Origin: Bacillus sp. CGMCC 1.16541 | GTDB taxonomy: Bacteria > Bacillota > Bacilli > Bacillales > Bacillaceae_H | Assembly: GCF_003184905.1 (NCBI RefSeq) | Contig: NZ_KZ821211.1 | Coordinates: forward strand, 232-35,319 | Reading direction: 5' to 3' | DNA length: 35,088 nucleotides | Part shown: in pieces, positions 1 to 7,958 of the stretch | Position numbering within the stretch: the stretch's first letter is position 1 | How the letters are laid out: each line of letters starts with the position of its first letter | Position numbers and translations under genes: made by a program | The notes under the pieces: model-generated | Told to the model about the DNA's origin: nothing | The model's database searches: none | Seen by the model: the letters and a program-made list of their open reading frames with translations, nothing else

Positions 1-17
1 ACTTTTTAAAAAAAGTG

Positions 18-45
18 TTGCATTTCTCTAGAAAAGTGTTATAAT
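18..45 (+). promoter_or_regulatory. Promoter before 5S rRNA
   Basis: The -35 box TTGCAT (18-23) and a perfect -10 box TATAAT (40-45) are 16 bp apart and lie 9 bp upstream of the 5S gene. An inverted repeat (ACTTTTT at 1-7, AAAAAGT at 10-16) sits just upstream of the -35 box. No 23S 3' end is visible in the first 50 bases, so this is either a promoter inside a 23S-5S spacer or the promoter of a separate 5S-tRNA operon. Confidence 0.6.
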
Positions 46-53
46 AGAATAGT

Positions 54-170
54 GTCTGGTGGCGATAGCAGAGAGGTCACACCCGTTTCCATGCCGAACA
101 CGGAAGTTAAGTTCTCTAGCGCCGATGGTAGTTGGGACTTTGTCCCTGTGAGAGTAGGACGTTGCCAGGC
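54..170 (+). rRNA. rrf: 5S ribosomal RNA
   Basis: The 117-base gene has the conserved 5S core (CCGAACACGGAAGTTAAG near 96-113 and GCGCCGATGGTAGT near 120-133). Its ends pair to form helix I: GTCTGGTGG at the 5' end with a GTTGCCAGGC-type 3' end. It is followed after 8 bases by tRNA-Asn, the usual Bacillus rrn-tRNA arrangement. The ends are placed from the terminal helix and may be off by 1-2 bases. Confidence 0.95.
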
Positions 171-178
171 ATTATTAT

Positions 179-253
179 TCCACAGTAGCTCAGTGGTAGA
201 GCAATCGGCTGTTAACCGATCGGTCGTAGGTTCGAGTCCTACCTGTGGAGCCA
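179..253 (+). tRNA. tRNA-Asn (GTT)
   Basis: The cloverleaf has acceptor arms TCCACAG/CTGTGGA, anticodon GTT at 211-213, discriminator G and an encoded CCA. An identical gene lies at 34396-34470. Confidence 0.98.
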
Positions 254-257
254 ACGT

Positions 258-332
258 GGCCCGTTGGTCAAGCGGTTAAGACACCGCCCTTTCACGGCGG
301 TAACACGGGTTCGAATCCCGTACGGGTCACCA
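258..332 (+). tRNA. tRNA-Glu (TTC)
   Basis: Acceptor arm GGCCCGT pairs with ACGGGTC, the anticodon is TTC (291-293), and CCA is encoded. The gene body is identical to the copy at 34580-34651, which lacks CCA. Confidence 0.98.
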
Positions 333-340
333 TACATATT

Positions 341-416
341 GGAGGATTAGCTCAGCTGGGAGAGCACCTGCCTTACAAGCAGGGGGTCGGCGGTTCGATC
401 CCGTCATCCTCCACCA
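341..416 (+). tRNA. tRNA-Val (TAC)
   Basis: Acceptor arms GGAGGAT/ATCCTCC, anticodon TAC (374-376), CCA encoded. Identical to 34701-34776. Confidence 0.98.
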
Positions 417-424
417 TCTACAAA

Positions 425-500
<76 letters not shown>

Positions 501-520
501 CGTTTCATTAATTTTATATC

Positions 521-605
521 GGAGGGGTAGCGAAGTGGCTAAACGCGGCGGACTGTAAATCCGCTCCCTCAGGGTTCGGCGGTTCGAATCCGTCCCCCTC
601 CACCA
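521..605 (+). tRNA. tRNA-Tyr (GTA)
   Basis: An 85-base class II tRNA with a long variable arm. Acceptor arms are GGAGGGG/CCCCTCC, the anticodon is GTA (555-557), and CCA is encoded. Confidence 0.97.
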
Positions 606-678
606 TTTTATTTGTATAAAAATCATACAAATGGATAAGATAAACTCAGTAGGGTTTATTTTTAAATTTGTCAAATAT

Positions 679-753
679 TGGGCTATAGCCAAGCGGTAAG
701 GCAACGGACTTTGACTCCGTCATGCGTTGGTTCGAATCCAGCTAGCCCAGCCA
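679..753 (+). tRNA. tRNA-Gln (TTG)
   Basis: Acceptor arms TGGGCTA/TAGCCCA, anticodon TTG (711-713), discriminator G, CCA encoded. It is separated from the next tRNA by 5 bases. The Gln-Lys pair is repeated at 34890-35046. Confidence 0.97.
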
Positions 754-758
754 TATTT

Positions 759-831
759 GAGCCATTAGCTCAGTTGGTAGAGCATCTGACTTTTAATCAG
801 AGGGTCGAAGGTTCGAGTCCTTCATGGCTCA
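759..831 (+). tRNA. tRNA-Lys (TTT), no encoded CCA
   Basis: Acceptor arms GAGCCAT/ATGGCTC, anticodon TTT (792-794), discriminator A at 831. The next bases are CTC rather than CCA, so the CCA end must be added by the nucleotidyltransferase. The second copy (34971-35046) has the same body with CCA encoded. Confidence 0.97.
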
Positions 832-835
832 CTCT

Positions 836-910
836 GCGGAAGTAGTTCAGTGGTAGAACACCACCTTGCCAAGGTGGGGGTCGCGGGTTCGAATCCCGTC
901 TTCCGCTCCA
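836..910 (+). tRNA. tRNA-Gly (GCC)
   Basis: Acceptor arms GCGGAAG/CTTCCGC, anticodon GCC (868-870), discriminator T, CCA encoded. It starts only 4 bases after the CCA-less tRNA-Lys. Confidence 0.97.
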
Positions 911-935
911 CGAACTTCTTCTATATTTTATACTT

Positions 936-1011
936 GGGGCCTTAGCTCAGCTGGGAGAGCGCCTGCCTTGCACGCAGGAGGTCAGCGGTTCGATCCCGCT
1001 AGGCTCCACCA
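936..1011 (+). tRNA. tRNA-Ala (TGC)
   Basis: Acceptor arms GGGGCCT/AGGCTCC, anticodon TGC (969-971), CCA encoded. This is the last tRNA of the first cluster. Confidence 0.98.
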
Positions 1012-1026
1012 TACATATGAGATTTC

Positions 1027-1061
1027 AAACCTTTAAACAAATTTGTTTAAAGGTTTTTTTG
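1027..1061 (+). terminator. Terminator of 5S-tRNA operon
   Basis: A perfect 30-base palindrome (1027-1056; left arm AAACCTTTAAACAAA) runs straight into a T tract. It closes the 5S-tRNA transcription unit 15 bases after tRNA-Ala. Confidence 0.9.
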
Positions 1062-1110
1062 TATGTTTTTAAAAGATGTGAATTGTATATATATTCAAAA
1101 AAATGTCGAG

Positions 1111-1140
1111 TTGAGCCATTCATATAAATGTAGTTACAAT
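1111..1140 (+). promoter_or_regulatory. Putative SigA promoter of rocF
   Basis: TTGAGC (1111-1116) and TACAAT (1135-1140) are 18 bp apart and end 30 bp before the rocF start codon. No SigL-type (-12/-24) element was seen here, although rocF is SigL-controlled in B. subtilis. Confidence 0.5.
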
Positions 1141-1170
1141 AGAGGTATAGAAAACAAAGGGGGAATCAAC

Positions 1171-2073
1171 ATGAGAAACGAAATTTCAATCATTGGGGTA
1201 CCTATGGATTTAGGTCAGACGAGACGTGGAGTAGACATGGGGCCAAGTGCTATCCGATATGCAGGTGTCATGGAAAGAATAGAAAGTATCGGTTATACAA
1301 TCCATGACGAAGGTGATATAGAGATCGGTGCTGCAGAGCGAATACATAATGATCCTGAGACAAACTTAAAGAATTTAAAAGCAGTAGCTGAAGGAAATGA
1401 GAAATTAGCAGAAACGGTTGATAAAGTGATTCAGGAGAAACGTTTCCCACTTGTTTTAGGTGGAGATCATAGTATTGCGATGGGGACACTAGCTGGTGTA
1501 AGTAAACATTATTCAAACTTAGGTGTCATTTGGTATGACGCTCATGGAGATTTAAATACAGGTGAAACTTCGCCTTCTGGTAATATACATGGAATGCCAT
1601 TAGCGGCAAGTCTAGGTATTGGACATCCAACGCTTACAAACATCGGGGGATATACACCAAAAGTAAAGCCGGAAAACATTGTGATCATTGGAGCGCGTTC
1701 TTTAGATATCGGAGAAAGAGAATTGATTAAAGAAAAAGGCATTAAAGTATATACAATGCACGAAATTGATCGTCTAGGCATGACAAAAGTGATGGAAGAA
1801 GCTATTAATTATCTAAAAGATCGTACAGATGGTGTTCATTTATCCTTAGACTTAGATGGATTAGATCCACACGATGCTCCAGGTGTAGGGACGCCTGTCA
1901 TTGGTGGGATTAGTTATCGTGAAAGCCATTTAGCGATGGAAATGCTAGCTGAAGCAGGTGTTATTACATCTGCGGAATTTGTAGAAGTAAATCCTATTTT
2001 AGATGAACGTAATAAAACAGCAACAGTGGCTGTTGCATTGATGGGCTCATTATTTGGTGAAAAATTATTGTAA
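1171..2073 (+). CDS. rocF: Arginase
   Basis: Hydrolyses arginine to ornithine and urea, the first step of arginine catabolism; cytosolic binuclear Mn enzyme. The 300-residue product shows the three ureohydrolase signatures: GGDHS (97-101), DAHGD (123-127) and SLDLDGLDP (225-233), which supply the metal-binding His and Asp residues. Glu272 falls in the C-terminal EVNP motif. The reading frame is open from 1063, but ATG 1171 is chosen because a GGGGGA ribosome site lies 6-7 bases before it and the protein then begins at the family's usual N-terminus. The gene stands alone: tRNA terminator upstream, its own terminator downstream. In B. subtilis rocF is with rocDE, so this location differs. Confidence 0.96.
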   Translation: MRNEISIIGVPMDLGQTRRGVDMGPSAIRYAGVMERIESIGYTIHDEGDIEIGAAERIHNDPETNLKNLKAVAEGNEKLAETVDKVIQEKRFPLVLGGDHSIAMGTLAGVSKHYSNLGVIWYDAHGDLNTGETSPSGNIHGMPLAASLGIGHPTLTNIGGYTPKVKPENIVIIGARSLDIGERELIKEKGIKVYTMHEIDRLGMTKVMEEAINYLKDRTDGVHLSLDLDGLDPHDAPGVGTPVIGGISYRESHLAMEMLAEAGVITSAEFVEVNPILDERNKTATVAVALMGSLFGEKLL

Positions 2074-2093
2074 AGCAAAAGCTTGGTAATTCT

Positions 2094-2140
2094 AAAAGCG
2101 CTCAATGGCTCCTATCATAGAAGTCATTGAGCGCTTTGTT
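2094..2140. terminator. Bidirectional terminator, rocF / Spo0E-like gene
   Basis: A 13-bp stem (AAAGCGCTCAATG at 2095-2107 with its complement at 2125-2137) lies between the two convergent genes. On the plus strand the stem is followed by TTTGTT, on the minus strand by TTTTAGAATT, so it can serve both transcripts. Confidence 0.75.
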
Positions 2141-2155
2141 ATGGTATGCATTCAT

Positions 2156-2320
2156 CTAGAGTTCATTATGCTTTTGCTTATCATACTCATTTAGTAAGAA
2201 GTCTAGCTTTGTACTTAGTGCAACCACTTCTAAAGACGAAAGAGAAGTCTTATGAGCGAGTCTAACCATGCTCCTCCTACACTCTTCTATTTCACTTAAC
2301 AATAATTGACTTGTCACCAT
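2156..2320 (-). CDS. Spo0E-like aspartyl-phosphate phosphatase
   Basis: This small gene encodes 54 residues beginning MVTSQLLLSEIEECRRSM and ending NEYDKQKHNEL. The segment LSTKLDFLLNEY (residues 35-46) matches the Spo0E family signature SxxLDxLIxxY, and the short two-helix length fits the family. Spo0E-type proteins dephosphorylate Spo0A~P or related response regulators and hold back sporulation. The ATG at 2318-2320 has an AAGGAG ribosome site about 10 bases upstream on the minus strand. A SigB-like promoter lies at 2357-2382. The gene converges with rocF and diverges from sigW. Family assignment rests on the motif and size; which response regulator it acts on is unknown. Confidence 0.85.
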   Translation of the reverse strand: MVTSQLLLSEIEECRRSMVRLAHKTSLSSLEVVALSTKLDFLLNEYDKQKHNEL

Positions 2321-2356
2321 ACCGCTATCGCTCCTTCAGAACCTTTTATTAAAACA

Positions 2357-2382
2357 ATAACCAAATTCTTAAATCCTTAAAC
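2357..2382 (-). promoter_or_regulatory. Candidate SigB promoter of the Spo0E-like gene
   Basis: On the minus strand GTTTAA (2382-2377) is followed after 14 bases by GGTTAT (2362-2357). The SigB consensus is GTTTAA-N12..15-GGGTAT, so there is one mismatch in twelve. The predicted transcript start lies about 30 bases before the ATG. Confidence 0.45.
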
Positions 2383-2421
2383 GTTATTCCCTATTTTTTG
2401 TTAAAATAGTATCACGTATAA

Positions 2422-2449
2422 TGAAACTTTGTACGATTTAAATCGTATA
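2422..2449 (+). promoter_or_regulatory. SigW autoregulatory promoter
   Basis: TGAAAC (2422-2427), 16-bp spacer, CGTATA (2444-2449): an exact match to the SigW consensus, 36 bp before the sigW start. As in B. subtilis, SigW would transcribe its own operon. Confidence 0.92.
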
Positions 2450-2484
2450 TATGATATCCCGCAATGGGCGGAGGTTAAAGATGC

Positions 2485-3048
2485 ATGGATTTGTTGATTA
2501 GTCGTAAAATAAAAAAAGTTAAAAAAGGTGATCAAAACGCATTTGCTGAGGTTGTTGAGTATTATAAAGATAAAGTTTACCAACTGTGTTATCGGATGCT
2601 AGGAAATCGAGAAGAAGCAGAAGATTCAGCACAGGAAACCTTTATACGAGCTTACGTAAATATTCATAGTTACGATATGAATAGGAAATTCTCAACTTGG
2701 TTATACAGAATTGCAACAAACCTTTGTATTGATCGCATTCGTAAAAAGAAGCCGGATTATTATTTGGATGCGGAAGTACCTGGGACAGAAGGGTTGAATA
2801 TGTATTCCAAAATTGCAGCTGATCAAGCATTGCCAGAAGATGAACTTGAAAGCCTTGAATTACAAGAGCTTATTCAGTCGGAAATTTTAAAGTTACCTGA
2901 AAAATATCGTACTGTCATCGTGTTAAAATACGTTGACGAATTATCATTAAAAGAAATTAGCGATATTTTAGATTTGCCCGTTGGGACTGTCAAAACGAGA
3001 ATTCATCGAGGGCGAGAAGCTTTGCGAAACCGACTTCGCCACTTGTAA
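2485..3048 (+). CDS. sigW: ECF sigma factor SigW
   Basis: Extracytoplasmic-function sigma factor that directs genes for defence against cell-envelope stress, antimicrobial peptides and detergents. The 187-residue product has the same length as B. subtilis SigW. Region 2 is seen as YKDKVYQLCYRMLGN with the downstream EEAEDSAQETFIRAY segment. The region 4 helix-turn-helix is seen near the C-terminus (LSLKEISDILDLPVGTVKTR). The start ATG 2485 follows GGAGG closely; the ATG at 2481 is out of frame and stops after six codons. The gene is preceded by a consensus SigW promoter and followed after 14 bases by its anti-sigma factor. Confidence 0.97.
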   Translation: MDLLISRKIKKVKKGDQNAFAEVVEYYKDKVYQLCYRMLGNREEAEDSAQETFIRAYVNIHSYDMNRKFSTWLYRIATNLCIDRIRKKKPDYYLDAEVPGTEGLNMYSKIAADQALPEDELESLELQELIQSEILKLPEKYRTVIVLKYVDELSLKEISDILDLPVGTVKTRIHRGREALRNRLRHL

Positions 3049-3062
3049 GGAGTGATAAGAAT

Positions 3063-3683
3063 ATGAAGTGTTCTACTACGTATATCAACCTCATTCATGA
3101 ATATTTAGATGGGGATATTGATAAAGAAAGTGAAAAAAAATTAAAAGTGCATTTATCAAGCTGTGAAAGTTGTCAACAGCACTTAAAAGAGTTAAAGAAA
3201 ACAATTGCTTTTGTACAAAGTACTTCTCATATAGAGTTACCATCCAATTTTACAGAAAATATTATGAGTGCTTTGCCAAAAGAAAAGAGTAGTGTAAGAG
3301 TGAATAGATGGTTTAAAGCTCATCCTTTTCTAACAGCAGCAGCAGTCTTTTTTGTATTGATGTGTGGTAGTGTCACATCTTCGTGGACTAATAATGATGA
3401 ATTCTCAGTTTCAAAGCAATCAAACTTAGTTGTGAATGATGATGTCGTTATTATACCTGAAGGAGAAGTTATAAAGGGCGATGTGACAGTGCGAAATGGT
3501 GTTGTGAGAGTAGAAGGAAAAGTAGAAGGGAATTTAACGGTTATTAATGGTGAGAGGTATATGGCATCGGCAGGAGAAGTAACAGGAGACATCCAAGAGT
3601 TAAACGAACTTTTTGAATGGGTTTGGTATAAAATTAAGTCGAACGTGAAAGATGCAGTCAATATTGCAGATGCTAAAGAATAG
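3063..3683 (+). CDS. rsiW: Anti-sigma-W factor RsiW
   Basis: Single-pass membrane protein that sequesters SigW until cleaved by site-1 and site-2 proteolysis. The 206-residue product carries the zinc-binding anti-sigma motif H30-x3-C34-xx-C37 in its cytoplasmic N-terminus. One hydrophobic segment (about residues 88-107) follows a basic stretch. The outer part, about residues 122-165, holds short alternating hydrophobic/glycine turns (GDVTVRNG, EGKVEGNLTV) that resemble a bactofilin-like beta-helix. An AAGGAGTGATAAGAAT ribosome site precedes the ATG. It is co-transcribed with sigW. Confidence 0.95.
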   Translation: MKCSTTYINLIHEYLDGDIDKESEKKLKVHLSSCESCQQHLKELKKTIAFVQSTSHIELPSNFTENIMSALPKEKSSVRVNRWFKAHPFLTAAAVFFVLMCGSVTSSWTNNDEFSVSKQSNLVVNDDVVIIPEGEVIKGDVTVRNGVVRVEGKVEGNLTVINGERYMASAGEVTGDIQELNELFEWVWYKIKSNVKDAVNIADAKE

Positions 3684-3712
3684 TGGAGATGTGCTTTGTC
3701 TTTGAAAATAAG

Positions 3713-3765
3713 TCCTCTGTCTATGAAGTCCGTTGTAAAATGGATCAATAGCAGAGGATTTTCTT
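3713..3765 (+). terminator. Probable terminator after rsiW
   Basis: TCCTCTG (3713-3719) pairs with CAGAGGA (3752-3758), followed by TTTTCTT. The stem is only 7 bp and the loop is long (32 bases), so this is a moderate call. Confidence 0.45.
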
Positions 3766-3897
3766 GAAGTGATTTATGTAGATCAATAATCCTGGTTTAG
3801 TAGATGAAAAATAGTTGATTACGTACAGAGTGTCAATCGTTCTCCTCGTTTAATTGATAACGATACCGTTTGCCTATAACAGAGAAATTACGTTTTG

Positions 3898-3906
3898 TGA
3901 TATAAT
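3898..3906 (+). promoter_or_regulatory. Extended -10 promoter of cdaA
   Basis: TGATATAAT (3898-3906) is a perfect extended -10 element 50 bp before the cdaA start. No good -35 box is found at the right distance; TTGCCT at 3869-3874 is 26 bp away. Confidence 0.5.
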
Positions 3907-3955
3907 GAGAAAGTTATGTTTAACGCTTTTTATTACATATAGAGGAAGTGAGACG

Positions 3956-4777
3956 ATGCCTATTGGAGAGCTACCGATCCTCACGTATTTAGGAAAAGCA
4001 ATCGATGTTCTCCTTGTTTGGTTTGTTATATATAAACTTATAATGGTAATACGAGGAACAAAAGCTGTACAGCTCTTAAAAGGGATTACCGTTATCATTG
4101 TTGTTCGTTTCATTAGTAGCTTTCTTGGATTGAACACACTGCAATGGCTAATGGACCAAGCCTTAACATGGGGATTTCTAGCGGTTATTATCATTTTCCA
4201 ACCCGAGTTGCGAAGAGCACTTGAACAGTTAGGAAGAGGTAGATTGTTTTCTAGAGGGACAATACCCGAAGAGGATGAGGGAATTACGACTATAGAAGCT
4301 ATCGCTAAAGCCACAGATTATATGGCAAAGCGAAGAATAGGAGCTTTAATATCCATTGAGCGGGAAACAGGAATGAGTGATTATATTGAGACAGGCATAG
4401 GGTTGCATGCGAATGCATCTTCTGAGTTACTCATTAACTTATTTATTCCTAATACTCCACTTCATGATGGAGCCGTTATTATTCAAAAAAATCAAGTAGC
4501 CGCGGCAGCTTGTTATTTGCCGCTGTCAGAAAGCCCGTTTATTTCAAAAGAGTTAGGTACTCGACATCGTGCTGCTGTAGGGATTAGTGAAGTAACTGAT
4601 AGTCTGACGGTGGTCGTATCTGAAGAGACAGGCAACATATCTGTTACAAAAAATGGTGAGTTGTATCGTAATTTAGATATTGAGACATTAAAACAGATGT
4701 TGACAAAGGAACTAATTAGTAGTTCAAGAGCTACTTCTTCAACTCGTTGGCAATGGAGGTCGAAGAAGGATGGATAA
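3956..4777 (+). CDS. cdaA: Diadenylate cyclase CdaA
   Basis: Makes the essential second messenger c-di-AMP from two ATP; also known as DacA or YbbP. The protein is 273 residues, the same as B. subtilis CdaA. Three N-terminal membrane helices (about 13-30, 42-59, 68-84) are followed by the DAC domain with its catalytic motifs DGA (171-173) and RHR (203-205). The frame is open from 3854, but ATG 3956 follows GAGGAAGTG and starts at the conserved N-terminus. It overlaps cdaR by 8 bases and precedes glmM, the conserved cdaA-cdaR-glmM operon in which both partners regulate the cyclase. Confidence 0.96.
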   Translation: MPIGELPILTYLGKAIDVLLVWFVIYKLIMVIRGTKAVQLLKGITVIIVVRFISSFLGLNTLQWLMDQALTWGFLAVIIIFQPELRRALEQLGRGRLFSRGTIPEEDEGITTIEAIAKATDYMAKRRIGALISIERETGMSDYIETGIGLHANASSELLINLFIPNTPLHDGAVIIQKNQVAAAACYLPLSESPFISKELGTRHRAAVGISEVTDSLTVVVSEETGNISVTKNGELYRNLDIETLKQMLTKELISSSRATSSTRWQWRSKKDG

Positions 4778-6191
4778 ATTTATGAATAATCCTTGGGTCA
4801 TGAAGATTATCGCCTTATTGTTAGCGCTAATGCTTTATATGTCAGTGAATTTTGATACACAAACAACTAAAAGCAATTCCATGATGAACTCGAATGCTCG
4901 TTATGAAACAGAGACCCTTACAGATGTACCTGTATCCATTTTGTATGATAATCAAAATAAAATTGTTACAGGTATTCCACAATCCGTTACGCTTACACTA
5001 GAAGGGCCTAAAAGTGCGTTAACGCAGACAAAGTTGCAAAAAGAATATGAGATATATGCGGATTTAACAAATTATGAGCTAGGTTCTCATCAAGTGAAGC
5101 TAAAGCATCGAAATATCTCTGATAAGTTAGATGTAAAGATAGAACCTCAAGTGGTAACAGCTACTATTGAAGAGAAAGTATCGAAGAACTTTGAAGTAGA
5201 AGCAAACTTTGATAGTAACAAAATGCGAGATGGTTATATTGCTGAGCAAGCGATTGTAAAGCCTGAAAATGTGGAAATTTCTGGATCTAAAGATCAGATT
5301 GATCGAATTGCTTATGTAAAGGCAATTGTAGAAATAGATGATGTGTATGAAACTATAGAAAAAGAAGCAAATGTCATTGCTCTTGATCGAAATTTAAACA
5401 AACTAAATGTGGATATTGACCCTTCTGTTGTCGATGTGACGATACCAGTTGTGAGTCCAAGTAAAAAAGTACCGTTTAAAATTGTTCGTGAAGGAGCGCT
5501 ACCAAAAGGTCTTAGTATTAAAAACATTGACGTCTCGCCAAATGAAGTAACAGTATTTGGACCAAGGGATGTACTTGATAAGGTCGAATTTATCGATGAT
5601 GTAAAACTAGATTTAAGTCAAATTAAAGACTCTACGCAATTAAAGGTAGATGTACCAGTACCGGAAGGCGCAAAAAGAGTATATCCTGAACAAGTAACAG
5701 TGAACGTTGAAGTTGACAAGGAATCAACAAAAACATTTAAAAACTTAAGTTTATCAATGGTTGGACAATCACAGAACTTGAATTATCAGTTTTTAAATCC
5801 ATCAAGTGGTAAACTAGATATTGACGTATTCGGTTCAGAAGAGGTTATTAACAACATAAGCCCAGAAGATATTCAAGTCTATGTAAATGTCAGTAATATT
5901 AGCAGCGGGGAACACGATGCTAATATTGAAGTGAACGGGCCGCAAAATATTACGTGGTCTCTATCTACAAAAATCGCTAAAATGAAAATCACTGATAAAT
6001 CAATAAACGAGGATGAAAGTAATCCTGAAAGTGAAGAGAAAGATCAAGATAGTAAAGAAAAAGATCAAAATAAAGATTCAAATAAAGAGCAAACCACTAC
6101 GAAGCAGGATCAGAATGACAAACCAAAGCCAGATGAAGACCAAGAGGACGATGGCGGTGTAAAAGAAAATGATTCACAAGTCGGAGATTAA
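4770..6191 (+). CDS. cdaR: CdaA regulatory protein CdaR (YbbR)
   Basis: Membrane-anchored extracellular protein that binds CdaA and modulates c-di-AMP synthesis. The 473-residue product has one N-terminal membrane anchor (about residues 9-25, IIALLLALMLYMSV). Four YbbR-type beta domains follow, between about residues 50 and 410, recognisable by repeats of the form VPV..., VEISG, VTVFGP and LDIDVFGS. The last 60 residues are very acidic and rich in Glu, Asp, Lys, Gln and Asn with no predicted fold. The start overlaps the cdaA end, indicating translational coupling. The name follows from both the domain make-up and the position between cdaA and glmM. Confidence 0.94.
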   Translation: MDKFMNNPWVMKIIALLLALMLYMSVNFDTQTTKSNSMMNSNARYETETLTDVPVSILYDNQNKIVTGIPQSVTLTLEGPKSALTQTKLQKEYEIYADLTNYELGSHQVKLKHRNISDKLDVKIEPQVVTATIEEKVSKNFEVEANFDSNKMRDGYIAEQAIVKPENVEISGSKDQIDRIAYVKAIVEIDDVYETIEKEANVIALDRNLNKLNVDIDPSVVDVTIPVVSPSKKVPFKIVREGALPKGLSIKNIDVSPNEVTVFGPRDVLDKVEFIDDVKLDLSQIKDSTQLKVDVPVPEGAKRVYPEQVTVNVEVDKESTKTFKNLSLSMVGQSQNLNYQFLNPSSGKLDIDVFGSEEVINNISPEDIQVYVNVSNISSGEHDANIEVNGPQNITWSLSTKIAKMKITDKSINEDESNPESEEKDQDSKEKDQNKDSNKEQTTTKQDQNDKPKPDEDQEDDGGVKENDSQVGD

Positions 6192-6229
6192 TATTCGTTA
6201 TAGATGGTGAAAAAGGAGCGAAATGAACA

Positions 6230-7576
6230 ATGGGTAAGTATTTTGGAACAGACGGGGTTCGCGGAATTGCAAATAGTGAATTAACACCAGAATTAGCATT
6301 TAAAATTGGACGTTTTGGAGGCTACGTATTAACAAAAGATGCAGAAAGACCTAAAGTACTAATTGGGCGTGATACACGTGTTTCAGGTCATATGTTAGAA
6401 GGTGCTTTAGTAGCAGGTCTATTATCTATCGGTGCTGAGGTTATGCGATTAGGCGTAATCTCTACACCGGGGGTATCTTATTTAACAAAAGCACTAGGTG
6501 CACAAGCAGGAGTTATGATTTCTGCTTCTCATAACCCTGTTCAAGATAACGGGATTAAATTTTTTGGTCCAGATGGTTTTAAGCTTTCTGACAATCAAGA
6601 GTTAGAAATTGAGGCGTTACTAGATGGCCCAGTTGACGGGCTTCCAAGACCTGTTGGGAAAGAGCTTGGACAAGTGAATGACTATTTTGAAGGTGGTCAA
6701 AAGTACTTGCAATTCCTTAAGCAAACAGTAGATGAAGATTTTTCTGGTATTCATGTTGCATTAGATTGTGCTCATGGAGCAACATCTTCACTAGCTGCAC
6801 ATTTATTTGCAGATTTAGAAGCAGATATTTCGACGATGGGTGCTTCTCCAAATGGCTTAAATATTAACGACGGAGTTGGTTCGACGCATCCAGAAGCGTT
6901 GGCTGCATTCTTAAAAGAAAAAGGTGCCAATGTTGGACTAGCATTTGATGGAGACGGCGATCGTCTAATAGCTATCGATGAAAACGGTGAAGTGGTTGAT
7001 GGTGACCAAATCATGTATATTTGTGCGAAGTATTTAAGTGAACAAGGTCGATTAAAACATAACACGATTGTATCAACGGTTATGAGTAACTTAGGATTTT
7101 ATAAAGGATTAGAAGCTCATCAAATCCAAAGTGCTCAAACAGCGGTTGGCGATCGTTATGTAGTAGAAGAAATGAAAGCCAAAGGCTATAATCTAGGTGG
7201 AGAACAGTCTGGTCACATTATTTTCTTAGACTATAATACAACGGGTGATGGAATGTTATCAGCGATTCAGCTGGTGAACATTATGAAAGCAACGAAAAAG
7301 CCATTATCTGAACTAGCAAGTGAAATGAAGAAGTTCCCGCAGTTACTTGTTAATATTAAGGTAACAGATAAGCATAAAGTAACGGAAAATGAAAAAGTGA
7401 AGACTGTGATTGAAGAGGTAGAAGCACAAATGGCAGGAAACGGCCGTGTGTTAGTTCGTCCATCTGGAACGGAGCCATTAGTACGCGTCATGGTTGAAGC
7501 ACCAACGGACGAAGAGTGTAAAGAATATGTTCATAAAATTGCAGACGTTGTAAAAGCAGAAATGGGCTTAGAATAA
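6230..7576 (+). CDS. glmM: Phosphoglucosamine mutase GlmM
   Basis: Converts glucosamine-6-phosphate to glucosamine-1-phosphate on the route to UDP-GlcNAc and peptidoglycan. At 448 residues it is full length. The catalytic phosphoserine is Ser100 in SASHNP (98-103). The metal loop is DGDGDR (240-245) and the C-terminal phosphate-binding loop is RPSGTEP. An AAAGGAG ribosome site lies before the ATG. It follows cdaR by 38 bases and ends in a strong terminator, so glmM is the last gene of the cdaA operon, with glmS transcribed separately downstream. In B. subtilis GlmM binds and inhibits CdaA. Confidence 0.97.
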   Translation: MGKYFGTDGVRGIANSELTPELAFKIGRFGGYVLTKDAERPKVLIGRDTRVSGHMLEGALVAGLLSIGAEVMRLGVISTPGVSYLTKALGAQAGVMISASHNPVQDNGIKFFGPDGFKLSDNQELEIEALLDGPVDGLPRPVGKELGQVNDYFEGGQKYLQFLKQTVDEDFSGIHVALDCAHGATSSLAAHLFADLEADISTMGASPNGLNINDGVGSTHPEALAAFLKEKGANVGLAFDGDGDRLIAIDENGEVVDGDQIMYICAKYLSEQGRLKHNTIVSTVMSNLGFYKGLEAHQIQSAQTAVGDRYVVEEMKAKGYNLGGEQSGHIIFLDYNTTGDGMLSAIQLVNIMKATKKPLSELASEMKKFPQLLVNIKVTDKHKVTENEKVKTVIEEVEAQMAGNGRVLVRPSGTEPLVRVMVEAPTDEECKEYVHKIADVVKAEMGLE

Positions 7577-7583
7577 ATGAGAG

Positions 7584-7628
7584 ATATGCATAAGCAGTGA
7601 CATTATCACTTGCTTATGCATATTTTTA
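7584..7628 (+). terminator. Terminator after glmM
   Basis: A 13-bp stem (ATATGCATAAGCA at 7584-7596 with TGCTTATGCATAT at 7611-7623) is followed by TTTTTATA. Confidence 0.85.
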
Positions 7629-7704
7629 TATAATTACCACAATGAATGCAGTCCCTTTATATGGATTGGTTTTTAGTGAAAAAAGGAGGGAAAATAAAAC
7701 AAGA

Positions 7705-7734
7705 TTGACGATTTCTTATATCTTATTGTAAGAT
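7705..7734 (+). promoter_or_regulatory. Putative promoter of glmS
   Basis: TTGACG (7705-7710) and TAAGAT (7729-7734), 18 bp apart, give a predicted start about 55 bp upstream of the ribozyme cleavage site. The -10 box is weak. Confidence 0.45.
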
Positions 7735-7791
7735 AAAGTCTGTTCGTCTCTAATCGTTTACAAGAAAGGTGGAAGGAAAACTATACTTGTT

Positions 7792-7948
7792 TATAAGCGC
7801 CTGAACTAAGCCAGAGACGTGAAATGCTTAGTTGACGAGGAGGAGGTTTATCGAAAGCTCGGCGGATGCCTCCCGGTTGAATTGATCACAACCGAAACTT
7901 ACTGTGTAAAGCAAAGGGGTGACTCTTTGTACAAAGACAGTAAGATGA
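7792..7948 (+). ncRNA. glmS ribozyme-riboswitch
   Basis: A self-cleaving RNA activated by glucosamine-6-phosphate that lowers glmS mRNA levels. Cleavage is expected between A7796 and G7797 (TATAA|GCGCC). The conserved core is plain: GACGAGGAGGAGGTTTATCG at 7834-7853, then GGCGGATGCCTCCCGG at 7861-7876. The closing P4 stem pairs CTTACTGT (7898-7905) with ACAGTAAG (7937-7944) around the conserved GGGGTGACTC segment. It sits about 80 bases before the glmS start, the standard position. Confidence 0.96.
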
Positions 7949-7958
7949 TCCCTATAAA

